Shown: positions 32,013 through 40,821 of the stretch, one piece after another
How the letters are laid out: each line of letters opens with the position of its first letter
How positions within the stretch are numbered: the stretch's first letter is position 1
From: Chloroflexota bacterium
Lineage (GTDB): Bacteria > Chloroflexota > Dehalococcoidia > UBA2979
Direction of reading: 5' to 3'
Assembly: GCA_026713865.1 (NCBI GenBank)
Contig: JAPONQ010000014.1
Location: 1 to 64,000, forward strand
Length of the DNA: 64,000 nt
Notes under the pieces: model-generated
Told to the model about the DNA's origin: nothing
Database searches by the model: none
Seen by the model: only the letters and a program-made list of their open reading frames with translations
Made by a program: the position numbers and the translations under genes

Positions 32013-32438
32013 ATGGACGGCATCGACCTGGGCGGCCTGAACTACGCGGCGATCGTGGTCGGCGTGGTGATCAACCAGCTGATCGGGATGGCCTGGTACA
32101 CCGTCCTCAGCCGCCGCTGGATGGCCGAGACCGGCCAGACGCAGCAGGACATGGAGGCGATGAAGGGGACGCCCCGGCAATGGTATCCCTACGTGGTCGC
32201 CATCGCCTCGGCCCTCGTCTTCGTGCTGGGGCTCGCCGTCCTGATCCAGGGGCTGGGAGCCGAGGACGCGGTGGACGGCGTCCTCGTGGGCCTGCTGGCG
32301 GCGGTCGCGTTCATCATGACGACGAGCGCGATGAACTACGCCTTCGAGGGCCGCAGCCTCTGCCTCTACGGCATCAACAACGGCTACCACATCGTGGCCT
32401 TCGTGGTGATCGGCGCCCTGCTCGGGGCCTGGCAGTAG
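32013..32438 (+). CDS. DUF1761-family membrane protein
   Basis: A 141-residue integral membrane protein with four hydrophobic segments (about 10-32, 55-80, 85-105 and 118-140). YAAIVVGVVINQLIGMAWYT and the helix MTTSAMNYAFEGRSLCLYGINNGYH are typical of DUF1761. No function is established for the family as far as I know. ATG behind GAGGGGAG, 40 bases after the crotonase, so it may be the last gene of the catabolic operon. Confidence 0.8.
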   Translation: MDGIDLGGLNYAAIVVGVVINQLIGMAWYTVLSRRWMAETGQTQQDMEAMKGTPRQWYPYVVAIASALVFVLGLAVLIQGLGAEDAVDGVLVGLLAAVAFIMTTSAMNYAFEGRSLCLYGINNGYHIVAFVVIGALLGAWQ

Positions 32439-32532
32439 CGGGCGCGGCCCGCGGCGCACCGGCCGGCGCGCGGGCGGCGGAGCCTGCGGCCGGCGTGAGC
32501 ACGCGCCCGCCGCCGCCGCCGGACGAGGGAGC

Positions 32533-33045
32533 CTAGGCCTCCCCGGCGCCGCCCCGTCCCCGCCGGTCTTCCTCGCCCGCTCCCGCCGGAAGCGCGAAGC
32601 GCTGCGCCAGCACGCGCTCGCGGAAGTCGAAGATCGCGGCGAGGCGCGGCGCGACGGCGCGCGCGTTGACCAGCGCTCCGAGCGGGCCTCCCGGGAGCGA
32701 GTAGTGGATGAGATCCCGGACCTCGACGCCGCCGGGCACCTCCCTGAAGTGGTGCTGATGGTGCCAGAAGCGGTAGGGGCCGAAGCGCTGCTCGTCGACG
32801 AAGAGGCGGGGCGCCGACACCTGCGTGATCTCGGTGACCCAGTGGGCGCGCCAGCCCGCGAACGGCTCGACCCGGTACTGGATGAGAAGCCCCGCATGGA
32901 CCTCGGCGGGCACGTCCGAGATCACCTCGAAGTGCATGTCGGGCGGGGTGATCACGCTGAGGTTGCGCGGGTCGGAGAAGAACGCCCACGCCGCCTCGAG
33001 CGTAGTCGGCAGGACCTGCCGCCGGTCGATCCGATTGAGCCGCAC
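32533..33045 (-). CDS. SRPBCC (START-like/polyketide cyclase) ligand-binding protein
   Basis: A 170-residue helix-grip protein. The pattern RRQVLPTTLEAAWAFFSDPR, NLSVITPP and VEPFAGWRAHWVTEI is that of the SRPBCC family often annotated as cell-division-inhibitor- or SulA-like, which binds hydrophobic ligands. The C-terminal 20 residues are a charged GEEDRRGRG tail. The start is uncertain: GTG 33045 gives the usual VRL opening, and another GTG lies nine bases upstream. It is convergent with the DUF1761 gene. Confidence 0.8.
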   Translation of the reverse strand: MRLNRIDRRQVLPTTLEAAWAFFSDPRNLSVITPPDMHFEVISDVPAEVHAGLLIQYRVEPFAGWRAHWVTEITQVSAPRLFVDEQRFGPYRFWHHQHHFREVPGGVEVRDLIHYSLPGGPLGALVNARAVAPRLAAIFDFRERVLAQRFALPAGAGEEDRRGRGGAGEA

Positions 33046-33119
33046 GCTCGCCACCCCTACCCGCCGCCGTCGCCTGCCAGTATCCCGCGACGCCGCCGCC
33101 GCGGCGAGCGGTCGTATCG

Positions 33120-33545
33120 CTACGAGAGGAACGCGTCCACGGAGAGCGGCCCCGCGCCGCCGAGAGCCACCGCCACCGCCGCCGCCAGCAGGATGACGTC
33201 CAGCTCGTACCCCTGCACCGAGCCTCCCTGGAAGGGGTGGCCGAGCTTGAATTTCGAGACGTAGACGGCCACCAGCATCGTCGCGGCAAGCGGTATCGCC
33301 GCCCAGTGGGCGAACAGGCCCACCAGCAACAGCGCGCCGCCGACGAGCTCGACCGCCGCGACGAGCCGCGCCTGCACCTGGGCGAACGGGATGCCGAGCT
33401 CGGCGAACCACTCGCCCGTGGAGCCGATGCCGCGCCGCCACTTGCCGAGACCGGCATCGATAAAGACGGCGCCGAGCGCCACGCGGAGCGGCACCAGCGC
33501 CCACTCCCGCATCTCCGCGCTCCAGGGGTCGATCAGAAGATCCAC
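33120..33545 (-). CDS. DoxX-family membrane protein
   Basis: A 141-residue protein with four transmembrane helices. LRVALGAVFIDAGLGKWRRG, ARLVAAVELVGGALLLVGLF and a final GYELDVILLAAAVAVAL are typical of DoxX. Family members accompany thiosulphate:quinone oxidoreductases or other redox proteins, but many are uncharacterised. I used GTG 33545, with AAGGGAG at proper spacing. It lies between the MaoC pair and the SRPBCC gene on the same strand. Confidence 0.83.
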   Translation of the reverse strand: MDLLIDPWSAEMREWALVPLRVALGAVFIDAGLGKWRRGIGSTGEWFAELGIPFAQVQARLVAAVELVGGALLLVGLFAHWAAIPLAATMLVAVYVSKFKLGHPFQGGSVQGYELDVILLAAAVAVALGGAGPLSVDAFLS

Positions 33546-33575
33546 GCCGCTCCCTTGCACGCCGCCGGTCCCGGC

Positions 33576-34037
33576 TCAGCGCGGCCGGTGCGGCAGCTCC
33601 ACGACGGCCGTCCCCTGGAGCGGGCGCTCCCCGCGCTCGTTCTCCAGGTATACGTCGAGCGTCACCCGGCCGATGCCCGACTCATCGGAGGCGTCGGTCA
33701 CAAGCGCCATCAGCCGGAGGCGGTCCCCGTGCAAGACGGGCCGGCGGAAGTTCGCGTCGAGCGTGCGCAGCCGTCCGGCGGGCCCGGCCCAGTCGGTCAC
33801 GAGCCGGGTGATGATCGAGAGGCTCATCACGCCCGGCACGATCGGTCGCTCGAGCCCGAGCGCCTGCGCGCCCGCGGCATCGGAGAAGCGGCCGTCCTCG
33901 TCGTCGAGCTGTGCATTGCCCCGCGAGACGGAGAGGTAGGTCTCGACCAGCTCCGGCCGGGCGACGTAGGACTCCTCGAACTCGTCTCCGAGTTCGGCAT
34001 CGCCGAAATAGCGCTGCTCGGTGCCCGTGAGGCTCAT
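33576..34037 (-). CDS. MaoC-like hotdog protein, second half of a pair, catalytic His replaced
   Basis: A 153-residue MaoC-type hotdog. The family motif NPxHxDxxxA reads NAQLDDEDGRFSDAAGA, so the His is replaced while an Asp remains. The following ERPIVPGVMSLSIITRL is standard. It overlaps the FAS1-like gene upstream by four bases, giving the same two-gene architecture as at 30210-31168. It may have lost hydratase activity or use a different base, and it could be a thioesterase-like variant. Confidence 0.82.
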   Translation of the reverse strand: MSLTGTEQRYFGDAELGDEFEESYVARPELVETYLSVSRGNAQLDDEDGRFSDAAGAQALGLERPIVPGVMSLSIITRLVTDWAGPAGRLRTLDANFRRPVLHGDRLRLMALVTDASDESGIGRVTLDVYLENERGERPLQGTAVVELPHRPR

Positions 34038-34483
34038 GCCTCGATCTCCCGGTGCACCATCGAACTGTCGACGAGGGCGACGTCCCGGCCGTTCTGGTTC
34101 TCGTAGCGGGTCCGGCGCACCACGAACACCATCTTCCCGCTGCGCCCGGTCTTCTCGTAGACCTCGGTCACCTGGCCGTAGGCCGTGATGGTATCGCCCG
34201 GACGCATCGGCTCCAGCACCTCGATGCGCTCCCCGCCCAGGAAGCGGGCGTTGCCGAAGTCGACCTGCGGGTCGGCGCCGGTTCCGCGGAAGTTGGCCGT
34301 CGTGAAGATGAGGGGCGGCGCGATGCGGCCGCCGTAACCCGTGCCGCTCGCGAAGTCCTCGTCGAGATAGAGCGGATTGGTCTCGCCGAGCGCCTCGCAG
34401 TAGGCATCAATCGCGGCGTCGGTAACGGTGAACGAGCCGAGCCTGTGCTCGACGCCGATCACGCTCTCGTCGTAGTCGACCAC
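34034..34483 (-). CDS. MaoC-N / FAS1-like dehydratase, first half of a pair
   Basis: A 149-residue hotdog with GETNPLYLDEDFASG, YGGRIAPPLIFTTANF and EVLEPMRPGDTITAYGQV, as in FAS1-like dehydratases. I placed the start at GTG 34483 because CGAGGAGGGG lies just upstream; an ATG five codons earlier has no proper ribosome site. It should dimerise with the product of the overlapping gene at 33576-34037. It is monocistronic with that gene, SRPBCC and DoxX lying downstream. Confidence 0.84.
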   Translation of the reverse strand: MVDYDESVIGVEHRLGSFTVTDAAIDAYCEALGETNPLYLDEDFASGTGYGGRIAPPLIFTTANFRGTGADPQVDFGNARFLGGERIEVLEPMRPGDTITAYGQVTEVYEKTGRSGKMVFVVRRTRYENQNGRDVALVDSSMVHREIEA

Positions 34484-34521
34484 GGCCCCTCCTCGCATCC
34501 CTCCGGCGCCGGCACGACCGC

Positions 34522-35202
34522 TCAGTCCGCCGCGCCGGCCTCGGCGCGCGCCTCCTCCGCCGTGAGCGCGCGGCAGCGGCCCGCGACCAGCTCCGCGACC
34601 AGCCCGGCGACCGTCGTCACCGGCCGCTCGAAAGCCGTCAGGCAGCGCCCGATCGCCGACACGAAGTGGGCATCGCTCCCCCCCACGGAGGCGAGCTGCC
34701 GCGCCTCCGCGAGCTCCCGGGCGCGCCCGTTCTCCTCATCGCTCGATCCGCCGTTGAGCGCCTCGATCGCGCCCACCAGCTCAAACCCGACCCGGCCCGC
34801 CTGCGCATGGTCCCACAGCCCGATGCGCGGCCGACCCGCGTGCGCCGGGACCGCCACCCCGCCCTCGTCCCGCACCGCCGTCAGCAGCTCGCGATGGGAG
34901 AGCGCCACGTCCGCGAAGTCGATCCCACGCACCAGCCCCGGCGTGATGCCGTAGACCAGGACGTGGCCGACGTCCGTCTCGAGCTCGGCGCCGTGCAGCA
35001 CCGTCACATCGTAGCGCCCGGCGAGCTCGTCGTAGCGCACGGCCGGATCGTAGTGACGGTGCTCCGTCAGCACGAATCCGTCGATGCGGTAGCCTCGCCT
35101 GCGCCTCGCGGCGATCCACTTCAGATAGCCCTCCACCGTGCCGCCGGCGTCGTCCGAGGCGTCGGTGGAGTGGGCGTGCAGGTCGAGATAACAGGCGATC
35201 AC
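34522..35202 (-). CDS. PHP-domain metal-dependent phosphoesterase
   Basis: A 226-residue PHP (polymerase and histidinol phosphatase) protein. All four motif regions can be seen: DLHAHST (residues 7-13), LTEHRHYD, GAELETD and PAHAGRP, with a terminal GGSDAHF. These give a trinuclear metal centre. Relatives hydrolyse nucleoside 3',5'-bisphosphates, oligonucleotides or sugar phosphates. GTG start. It lies 87 bases downstream of menE on the same strand and could be read with the men operon, but no metabolic link is known to me. Confidence 0.87.
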   Translation of the reverse strand: MIACYLDLHAHSTDASDDAGGTVEGYLKWIAARRRRGYRIDGFVLTEHRHYDPAVRYDELAGRYDVTVLHGAELETDVGHVLVYGITPGLVRGIDFADVALSHRELLTAVRDEGGVAVPAHAGRPRIGLWDHAQAGRVGFELVGAIEALNGGSSDEENGRARELAEARQLASVGGSDAHFVSAIGRCLTAFERPVTTVAGLVAELVAGRCRALTAEEARAEAGAAD

Positions 35203-35289
35203 GCGGCCCCGTTCGCTCCCGGCTCGCTTCGACCCGGTGGGCCCTGCCGCCGGTCCGCGAGCGATTCTCCGCGCGTCCCTCCGCGGCCG

Positions 35290-36858
35290 TCAACGGACGG
35301 GCGGCGCCGGATCCCCGCCCGCCAGCCGCTCCCGGACCGAGCGGCGCAGCAGCTTTCCTGACGCCGTCCGCGGAAGGGAGCCCTCCCAGGGCTCGAGCCG
35401 GCGGGGGAGCTTGTAGCCCGCCAGCCGCCGCCTCAGGAAGGCCTCGAGCTCGGAGGCCCGGAGCGGGCGGTCCCCGGTCGGCACGATGGCGGCGACCACG
35501 ATCTGGCCCCACCGCTCGTCGGGCAGTCCCACCACCGCGCCCTCCGCGACCGCCGGGTGCGCGGCGAGCGCTCCCTCCACCTCGGCCGGGTAGACGTTCT
35601 CACCGCCGCTCACGACCAGATCGTCCCGGCGGTCGGCGACCGTGAGATGGCCGTCGGCATCGAGCGATCCCAGGTCGCCGGTGCGGAGCCAGCCCCCCTC
35701 GCGGCGCTCCGGCGCAGCGTTCAGGTAGCCGGGCGAGATGGTCGGGCCCGAGACCAGGATCTCGCCGACCTCACCGGGTCCGGCGCGGCGCCCGTCTACA
35801 TCGACAGCCACCGAGACGCCGAGCAGGGGCTGCCCCGAGGAGCGAGGGCGCCGGCTCGCTCCGCCGGGGGCGAGCGTCGTCACCTGCGATGCCGCCTCCG
35901 TCAGACCGTACGTCGGCGCGACCGGGAGCCCCCGCTCCTCCGCCCGCGACAAGAGCTCCGGGGCGGCGCCGGCGCCGCCGATGAGGACGGCCCGCACCGA
36001 CGCGGGATACGGGGAGGGGTCCCGATCGTGGTCGAGCAGCCGCCGCAGCATCGCCGGCACCAGCGAGGCGAGGGTCACACCCTCCCCCCGCAGCGCGCGG
36101 CTGACGGCGGATTCGTCGAAGCGGCGGTGGACGACCGCCGTCGTCCCGGCCAAGACCGACCGGACGAGGATCGAGAGACCGCCGACATGGTAGAGCGGGA
36201 GCGGGGCCAGCCACCGATCCTCCGCCCGCACGCCGAGGTGGAAGGCCGAGCCGAGCGCGCTCGCGAGCAGGTTGCCGTGGGTGAGGAGGGCCGCCTTCGG
36301 CCGCCCCGAGGTGCCGGAGGTGTAGATCGCGCTGTGCACCGAGTCGAGGTCGACGAGCGGCTCGGCGCGAGCCTCGCCGGGACCGACCGCGGTCGCCCCG
36401 CCGCCGCCCGTAAACGCCTCCGCGGGACGCAGCGCGGGAGCCGGCGCGCCGAGCCGCTCCGCCTCTGCCAGCGCCTCATCCGCGAGCGCCCGGTGCTCCT
36501 CGTCGACGAGCAGAAGCCGCGTCCGGGAGTCCCGGAGCTGCCACGCGATCTCTGCCGCGGTCAGGCGGGCGTTGAGCGGCACCAGGACGCCCCCCGCCCG
36601 CGGCACGGCATGCGAGAGGATGCACAGCGCGGCGTCGTTCGCGGCGAGCACCGCGACGGGCCCGCCGGCGGCGGGCTCCTCCCGCTCCGCACGGAGCGCG
36701 CGGGCGGCCCGGGCGACGCCGGCATCGAGCTCGCCGTAGGGGAGCGTCCCGGAGGGCGTCTCGACGGCCGGATGCTCGCGGTGGGTCCGGGCGCGCCGCG
36801 CCAGCCAGTCGGGGACCAGGCGCCGCGCCCGCGCCTCCTCGGCCGCGCCGGTGGTCAC
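35290..36858 (-). CDS. menE: o-Succinylbenzoate--CoA ligase MenE
   Basis: A 522-residue adenylate-forming enzyme that activates o-succinylbenzoate with ATP and CoA. The P-loop YTSGTSGRPKAALLTHGN, the A5 motif PTYGLTEAASQ, the hinge RTGDLG and the catalytic Lys in PRTASGKLLRR are all intact. Identification as MenE rests on context: it is the last gene of menF-D-H-B-A-C-E. The GTG start overlaps menC by four bases. On sequence alone another acyl-CoA ligase would be possible. Confidence 0.88.
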   Translation of the reverse strand: MTTGAAEEARARRLVPDWLARRARTHREHPAVETPSGTLPYGELDAGVARAARALRAEREEPAAGGPVAVLAANDAALCILSHAVPRAGGVLVPLNARLTAAEIAWQLRDSRTRLLLVDEEHRALADEALAEAERLGAPAPALRPAEAFTGGGGATAVGPGEARAEPLVDLDSVHSAIYTSGTSGRPKAALLTHGNLLASALGSAFHLGVRAEDRWLAPLPLYHVGGLSILVRSVLAGTTAVVHRRFDESAVSRALRGEGVTLASLVPAMLRRLLDHDRDPSPYPASVRAVLIGGAGAAPELLSRAEERGLPVAPTYGLTEAASQVTTLAPGGASRRPRSSGQPLLGVSVAVDVDGRRAGPGEVGEILVSGPTISPGYLNAAPERREGGWLRTGDLGSLDADGHLTVADRRDDLVVSGGENVYPAEVEGALAAHPAVAEGAVVGLPDERWGQIVVAAIVPTGDRPLRASELEAFLRRRLAGYKLPRRLEPWEGSLPRTASGKLLRRSVRERLAGGDPAPPVR

Positions 36859-38039
36859 GACCCGGCCAGGGCGCCGCCGGCCGCCGCCTCGATCGACGCG
36901 CCGGGTGCGCTCGCCTGCGACCAGGGCCCGGTCGCACAGCGCTCAATCGCCGACGCCACGGGCGCGATGCCGAGCCCGGGACGCGCGGGGAGCGTCATGC
37001 GCCCTCCCCCCGGCAGGAGCGGCGTCGCGACGAGATCGTCGGCGAAGAGGAGGCCGGTGGAGAGCCCGTGTGCGCGGCCGGACCCGACCCGCGCGCCGGC
37101 GGAGGCGGCATCCGTCTCGATCGAGGCCGCAAGCTGCAGCGCCAGCGCGGTCCCCAGCGAGGAGTCGATCGTCGTGGTGACGACGGCGCCGATTCCCGCG
37201 GAGCGCGCGCGTGCGGCAAGCCGTGCCGCCGCGACCACGCCGCCCAGCACGGCCGGCTTCAGGACGAGCACGTCCGCGGCGCGCTCCTCGATCACGCGCT
37301 CGGCGAGCCGCGCCTCCGCGAGCGTCTCATCGGCGGCCACGGGAATCGCCGAGAGCTCCCGCAGTCGCCGCAGGCCCGGCACGTCGCCGGCGGGCAGCGG
37401 CTCCTCGATGAACTCGATGTCGAGCGGCTCGAGGCGCCGCACGGCGCGCCGCGCGAGCTTCTCGTGCCACGCGCCGTTCGCGTCGAGCCGGATGCGGGCG
37501 CCGGGACACTGCTGACGCAGCGCCCCGGCGCGGGCAAGGTCGGCGTCCACACCCTGCACGCCGACCTTGAGCTTCACAGCGCCGAAGCCGCTGTCGACGA
37601 GGGCGCGGCCGGTCTCCGCCACCTGATCCGGCGTCGCACGGTCGCCGCCGATCACGGCGTTCACGTCGAGCGAGGCGCCCGGCGGCGGCGGCTCCCCGGA
37701 GGCCGTGAGGAGCGCGGCCAGGGGCACGCCGCGGCTCTGCGCGGCGAGATCGAGCAGCGCCGACTCGAGAGCGCAGCGGAGCACCGGCGGCGCGCGCTGA
37801 GGCTCCGCCAGGAGTGCCGGCCCCTCCAGCGCCAGCAGCCCGGCAAGATCGGCTGCAGCCGGCTGGCCCGGAAGCGGGAGCGGAAGCGCCTCGCCCCACC
37901 CCGTCGCCGCTCCGTCCCCCACCGCCAGCACCAGTCCCTCGCGCGCGCCGAGGTCGCCCGCGGCGCCGGCGAGGGCGGAGCGGTGCGACCGCGTCAGCGC
38001 GAGACGCACCGGGCGCCAGCGAAGCCGCAGTCCGGTCAT
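36855..38039 (-). CDS. menC: o-Succinylbenzoate synthase MenC
   Basis: A 394-residue enolase-superfamily enzyme that dehydrates SHCHC to o-succinylbenzoate. The catalytic set is complete: VKLKVG (KxK lysine), RLDANGAW, EFIEEPL and AADETL (metal ligands), and VLKPAVLGG (second lysine). N-acylamino-acid racemase or dipeptide epimerase homologues share these motifs, but the men operon fixes the role. I chose ATG 38039, where the substrate-capping domain begins. The C-terminal 25 residues form an Ala/Gly-rich tail overlapping menE. Confidence 0.9.
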   Translation of the reverse strand: MTGLRLRWRPVRLALTRSHRSALAGAAGDLGAREGLVLAVGDGAATGWGEALPLPLPGQPAAADLAGLLALEGPALLAEPQRAPPVLRCALESALLDLAAQSRGVPLAALLTASGEPPPPGASLDVNAVIGGDRATPDQVAETGRALVDSGFGAVKLKVGVQGVDADLARAGALRQQCPGARIRLDANGAWHEKLARRAVRRLEPLDIEFIEEPLPAGDVPGLRRLRELSAIPVAADETLAEARLAERVIEERAADVLVLKPAVLGGVVAAARLAARARSAGIGAVVTTTIDSSLGTALALQLAASIETDAASAGARVGSGRAHGLSTGLLFADDLVATPLLPGGGRMTLPARPGLGIAPVASAIERCATGPWSQASAPGASIEAAAGGALAGS

Positions 38040-38082
38040 CGCGATCGTGCCACCGGGGATGCGCCGGGCGAGTCGTCGCGGG

Positions 38083-39018
38083 TCACAGCGCGACACCGAG
38101 CGCGAGCAGCGCGCTGAAGAGCAGGTGGAGCTGCGCCGTCTCGCGAAGGGCCTGGTTGAGCGAGGGACCGTCGGTCTCCCGCAGCACCAGGCGGCCCGGC
38201 CGCATCGCGAACGGGAGGCTCAGCGCGACCAGCAGCACCCACGAGGCGAAGGGCCCGGCCAGCCAGAGCGAGGCCGCCAGCGCGTAGGCGCCGGCGACGA
38301 GCGCGAGGAAGAGCGCGCGGGTGCCGCGGCGGCCGATGAGCACCGCGAGTGTGCGCTTTCCGGTCGCGCGGTCGGTCTCGATATCGCGCACGTTGTTCAC
38401 GACCAGGATCGCCGTCACGGTGCAGCCGACCGGCAGCGCCGCCTGGAGGACGCCCCCTCCCCACGAGCCCGCCTGCACGAAATAGGTTCCCCCCACGGCG
38501 ATCAGGCCGAAGAAGACGAAGGTGAAGGGCTCGCCGAGTCCGCGGTAGCCGAAGGCCCAGGGACCACCGCTGTAGGCGAGAGCCGCCGCTATAGAGGCAA
38601 GCCCGATCGCGACGACGGGCCAGCCCGCGACGGCGGTCAGATACACCCCGCAGAGGGCGGCGAGCGCGAAGGCGATCCACATCGCGGCGAGCACCTGGCG
38701 CTCCGAGAGCAGCCCGAGCTGCGTGACGCGGGGCGGACCGATGCGCGCGGCCGTATCCGCGCCCTTGCGGAAGTCCGAGACGTCGTTCGCGAGATTGGCT
38801 CCGATCTGGATCGCGACCGCCCCGGCGAGCGCGGCGAGCGCGGGGCCCACCGCGAAGCGCTCGGCCCCCACGGCGAGCCCGCTTCCGACCAGGACCGGCG
38901 CCACCGAGGCGGTCAGGGTCGGAGGGCGGATGGCCAGCAGCCAGCGCTCCCCGATGCCCGGAGGGGCCCCCGGAAGCCCGTGTGCCGCCTGCGTGGGACC
39001 GCCGCCCCCGGCGCTCAC
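38083..39018 (-). CDS. menA: 1,4-Dihydroxy-2-naphthoate polyprenyltransferase MenA
   Basis: A 311-residue UbiA-family membrane prenyltransferase that joins the isoprenoid tail to DHNA. It has about eight to nine hydrophobic segments. The first Asp-rich motif is [11 protein letters not shown], the second [20 protein letters not shown]; both bind the Mg-diphosphate. VTQLGLLS and [17 protein letters not shown] are MenA-like. I placed the start at GTG 39018, with GGTGGGGA upstream; GTG 39030 is the alternative. It is inserted between menB and menC, completing the pathway to demethylmenaquinone. Confidence 0.92.
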   Translation of the reverse strand: MSAGGGGPTQAAHGLPGAPPGIGERWLLAIRPPTLTASVAPVLVGSGLAVGAERFAVGPALAALAGAVAIQIGANLANDVSDFRKGADTAARIGPPRVTQLGLLSERQVLAAMWIAFALAALCGVYLTAVAGWPVVAIGLASIAAALAYSGGPWAFGYRGLGEPFTFVFFGLIAVGGTYFVQAGSWGGGVLQAALPVGCTVTAILVVNNVRDIETDRATGKRTLAVLIGRRGTRALFLALVAGAYALAASLWLAGPFASWVLLVALSLPFAMRPGRLVLRETDGPSLNQALRETAQLHLLFSALLALGVAL

Positions 39019-39076
39019 CGGAGTCCCCACCGGCCCGGCGAAGGCCGCGCGGTCCGGCCGCCCGGGCGTGCGTGCA

Positions 39077-39910
39077 TCAGGGGAGGCGCGGGAAGCGGGT
39101 GAAGTCCGGGTCGCGCTTCTCCAGGAACGCGCGCTTCCCCTCCTTCGCTTCGTCGGTGAAGTAGAAGAGCATGGTCGCGTCCCCGGCGAGCTGCTGCAGT
39201 CCCGCCGCGCCGTCGGTATCGGCCAGGAAGCCTGCCTTGAGCATTCGGATCGCGATCGGCGAGTGGCGCAGGATCTCCAGCGCCCACCGCTCGCCTTCCC
39301 CGGCGAGCTGGTCGAGAGGAACGACGGCATTGACGAGGCCCATCTCGAGCGCCTGCTGCGCATCGTACTGGCGGCAGAGGTACCAGATCTCGCGCGCCTT
39401 CTTGTGCCCGACGATGCGGGCGAGCATCGACGCGCCGAAGCCCGCATCGAAGGAGCCGACGCGCGGGCCGGTCTGCCCGAAGCGCGCGTTGTCGGCGGCG
39501 ATCGTGAGATCGCAGACCACGTGCAGCACGTGCCCGCCTCCGATCGCCCAGCCGGCGACGAGCGCGATCACCGGCTTCGGCATCGTCCGGATGAAGCGCT
39601 GCAGGGGCAGGACGTTGAGGCGGGGAATGCCGTCGTCGCCGACGTACCCTCCCTCCCCGCGAACGCGCTGATCGCCGCCGGAGCAGAAGGCGCGGCCCCC
39701 GGCACCGGTGAGCAGCACCACGCCGACGTCAGGATCGTCGCCGGCCAACTCGAAGGCCCGCGACATCTCGGTCAGGGTCAGCGGGCGGAAGGCGTTGTGC
39801 ACCTCCGGGCGGTTGATCGTGATCCGCGCCACGCCCGCGCCGGGCCGAACGACGGCGCGCTCGTAGAGGATGTCGTGAAAGCTCTCGACGGGCTGCCAGT
39901 CCAGCGTCAT
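39077..39910 (-). CDS. menB: 1,4-Dihydroxy-2-naphthoyl-CoA synthase MenB
   Basis: A 277-residue crotonase that closes the ring of o-succinylbenzoyl-CoA. The MenB-specific segments are unmistakable: [49 protein letters not shown] and [19 protein letters not shown], and the C terminus [22 protein letters not shown] start with GGGGAC upstream; four-base overlap with menH. Confidence 0.97.
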   Translation of the reverse strand: MTLDWQPVESFHDILYERAVVRPGAGVARITINRPEVHNAFRPLTLTEMSRAFELAGDDPDVGVVLLTGAGGRAFCSGGDQRVRGEGGYVGDDGIPRLNVLPLQRFIRTMPKPVIALVAGWAIGGGHVLHVVCDLTIAADNARFGQTGPRVGSFDAGFGASMLARIVGHKKAREIWYLCRQYDAQQALEMGLVNAVVPLDQLAGEGERWALEILRHSPIAIRMLKAGFLADTDGAAGLQQLAGDATMLFYFTDEAKEGKRAFLEKRDPDFTRFPRLP

Positions 39911-40821
39911 CTTGTCCCCATCGCTTCTCCCCGACGCGTTTCCTCGGCCGCGTCCACGCCGCCGAGGAAACGCAGCACAGCCCGGGCGAAGGCCTGCGGC
40001 CGCTCCAAGTGCGCGGCGTGCCCGGCGCCCTCGATCGGCTCCATCGTAGCGTTCGGGAGCGCTCGCGCCATCTCATGGGCGATCGCCGTGAACTTCCCGT
40101 CGAGGCTGCCGGCGACGAGCAGCGTCGGCGAGCGGAGCGAGCCGAGCTCCTCCCAGAGAGAGGGCTGCCGTCCGACGCTCATTCCCCGCAACGCCCGGGC
40201 GAGGCCGGCCGCGGTGTTCCCGAGGCGCTGCGCGCGCAGCCGCTCCCTCACCGCGGCAGGCAGGGAGCGCTGCGACTCCCAGAGGGGCAGCCTCTCCCAC
40301 TCATCGACGAAGGCGGCGACACCGTGCCGCTCGATGCGGCCGGCCAGCGCATCGTCGGCCCGCGCGCGCCCGACGCGCTCGCCCTCGTCCGCCAGGCCGG
40401 CGGTCGCCCCCTCGAGCACCAGTGCCGCGACGCTCTCCGGGTGCCGGGCGGCGAGCAGCAGCGCCACCCGACCCCCCATCGAGTAGCCGAGCCACCGGGC
40501 CCGCCGGTGGCCCAGCTCCCCGAGCAGCACGACCAGATCGTCGGCGACGCGCTCGATGGCGTAGCGAGCCTCCGCCTCCGGCGCGTCGCTCGCACCGTGC
40601 CCGACCAGGTCGACTGCGACGACCGGATGGCCCGCCTCCGCAAGCGAGGTCGCGAGGGCGTCCCAGGTCGAGGCGGAGCCGGTCAGGCCGTGCAGCAGGA
40701 CGACCGGGAGGCCAGCCGTCGCGGGCGCCCCGCGGGCGGGCGCGCGGCGCTCCACGTGGAAGGCGACGCCGTCGACCGCGAGGCGCCGCGCGCCCGCCCG
40801 CTCGTCCTCCCGCTTCCTCAT
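39907..40821 (-). CDS. menH: SHCHC synthase MenH (alpha/beta hydrolase fold)
   Basis: A 304-residue alpha/beta-hydrolase-fold lyase that eliminates pyruvate from SEPHCHC. The triad is Ser in [12 protein letters not shown], Asp in AGSLDGKF and His in [28 protein letters not shown] and [14 protein letters not shown] are typical of MenH. It is coupled to menD by ATGA and to menB by a four-base overlap. The size is slightly above the usual 250-270 residues owing to an N-terminal and a C-terminal extension. Confidence 0.92.
   Translation of the reverse strand: MRKREDERAGARRLAVDGVAFHVERRAPARGAPATAGLPVVLLHGLTGSASTWDALATSLAEAGHPVVAVDLVGHGASDAPEAEARYAIERVADDLVVLLGELGHRRARWLGYSMGGRVALLLAARHPESVAALVLEGATAGLADEGERVGRARADDALAGRIERHGVAAFVDEWERLPLWESQRSLPAAVRERLRAQRLGNTAAGLARALRGMSVGRQPSLWEELGSLRSPTLLVAGSLDGKFTAIAHEMARALPNATMEPIEGAGHAAHLERPQAFARAVLRFLGGVDAAEETRRGEAMGTR

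Noticed and set aside
32439-32532. GGCGGCGG / CCGCCGCC as a terminator between convergent genes
   Set aside because: Simple GC-rich triplet runs pair easily by chance here, and no T-tract or clear loop is visible.
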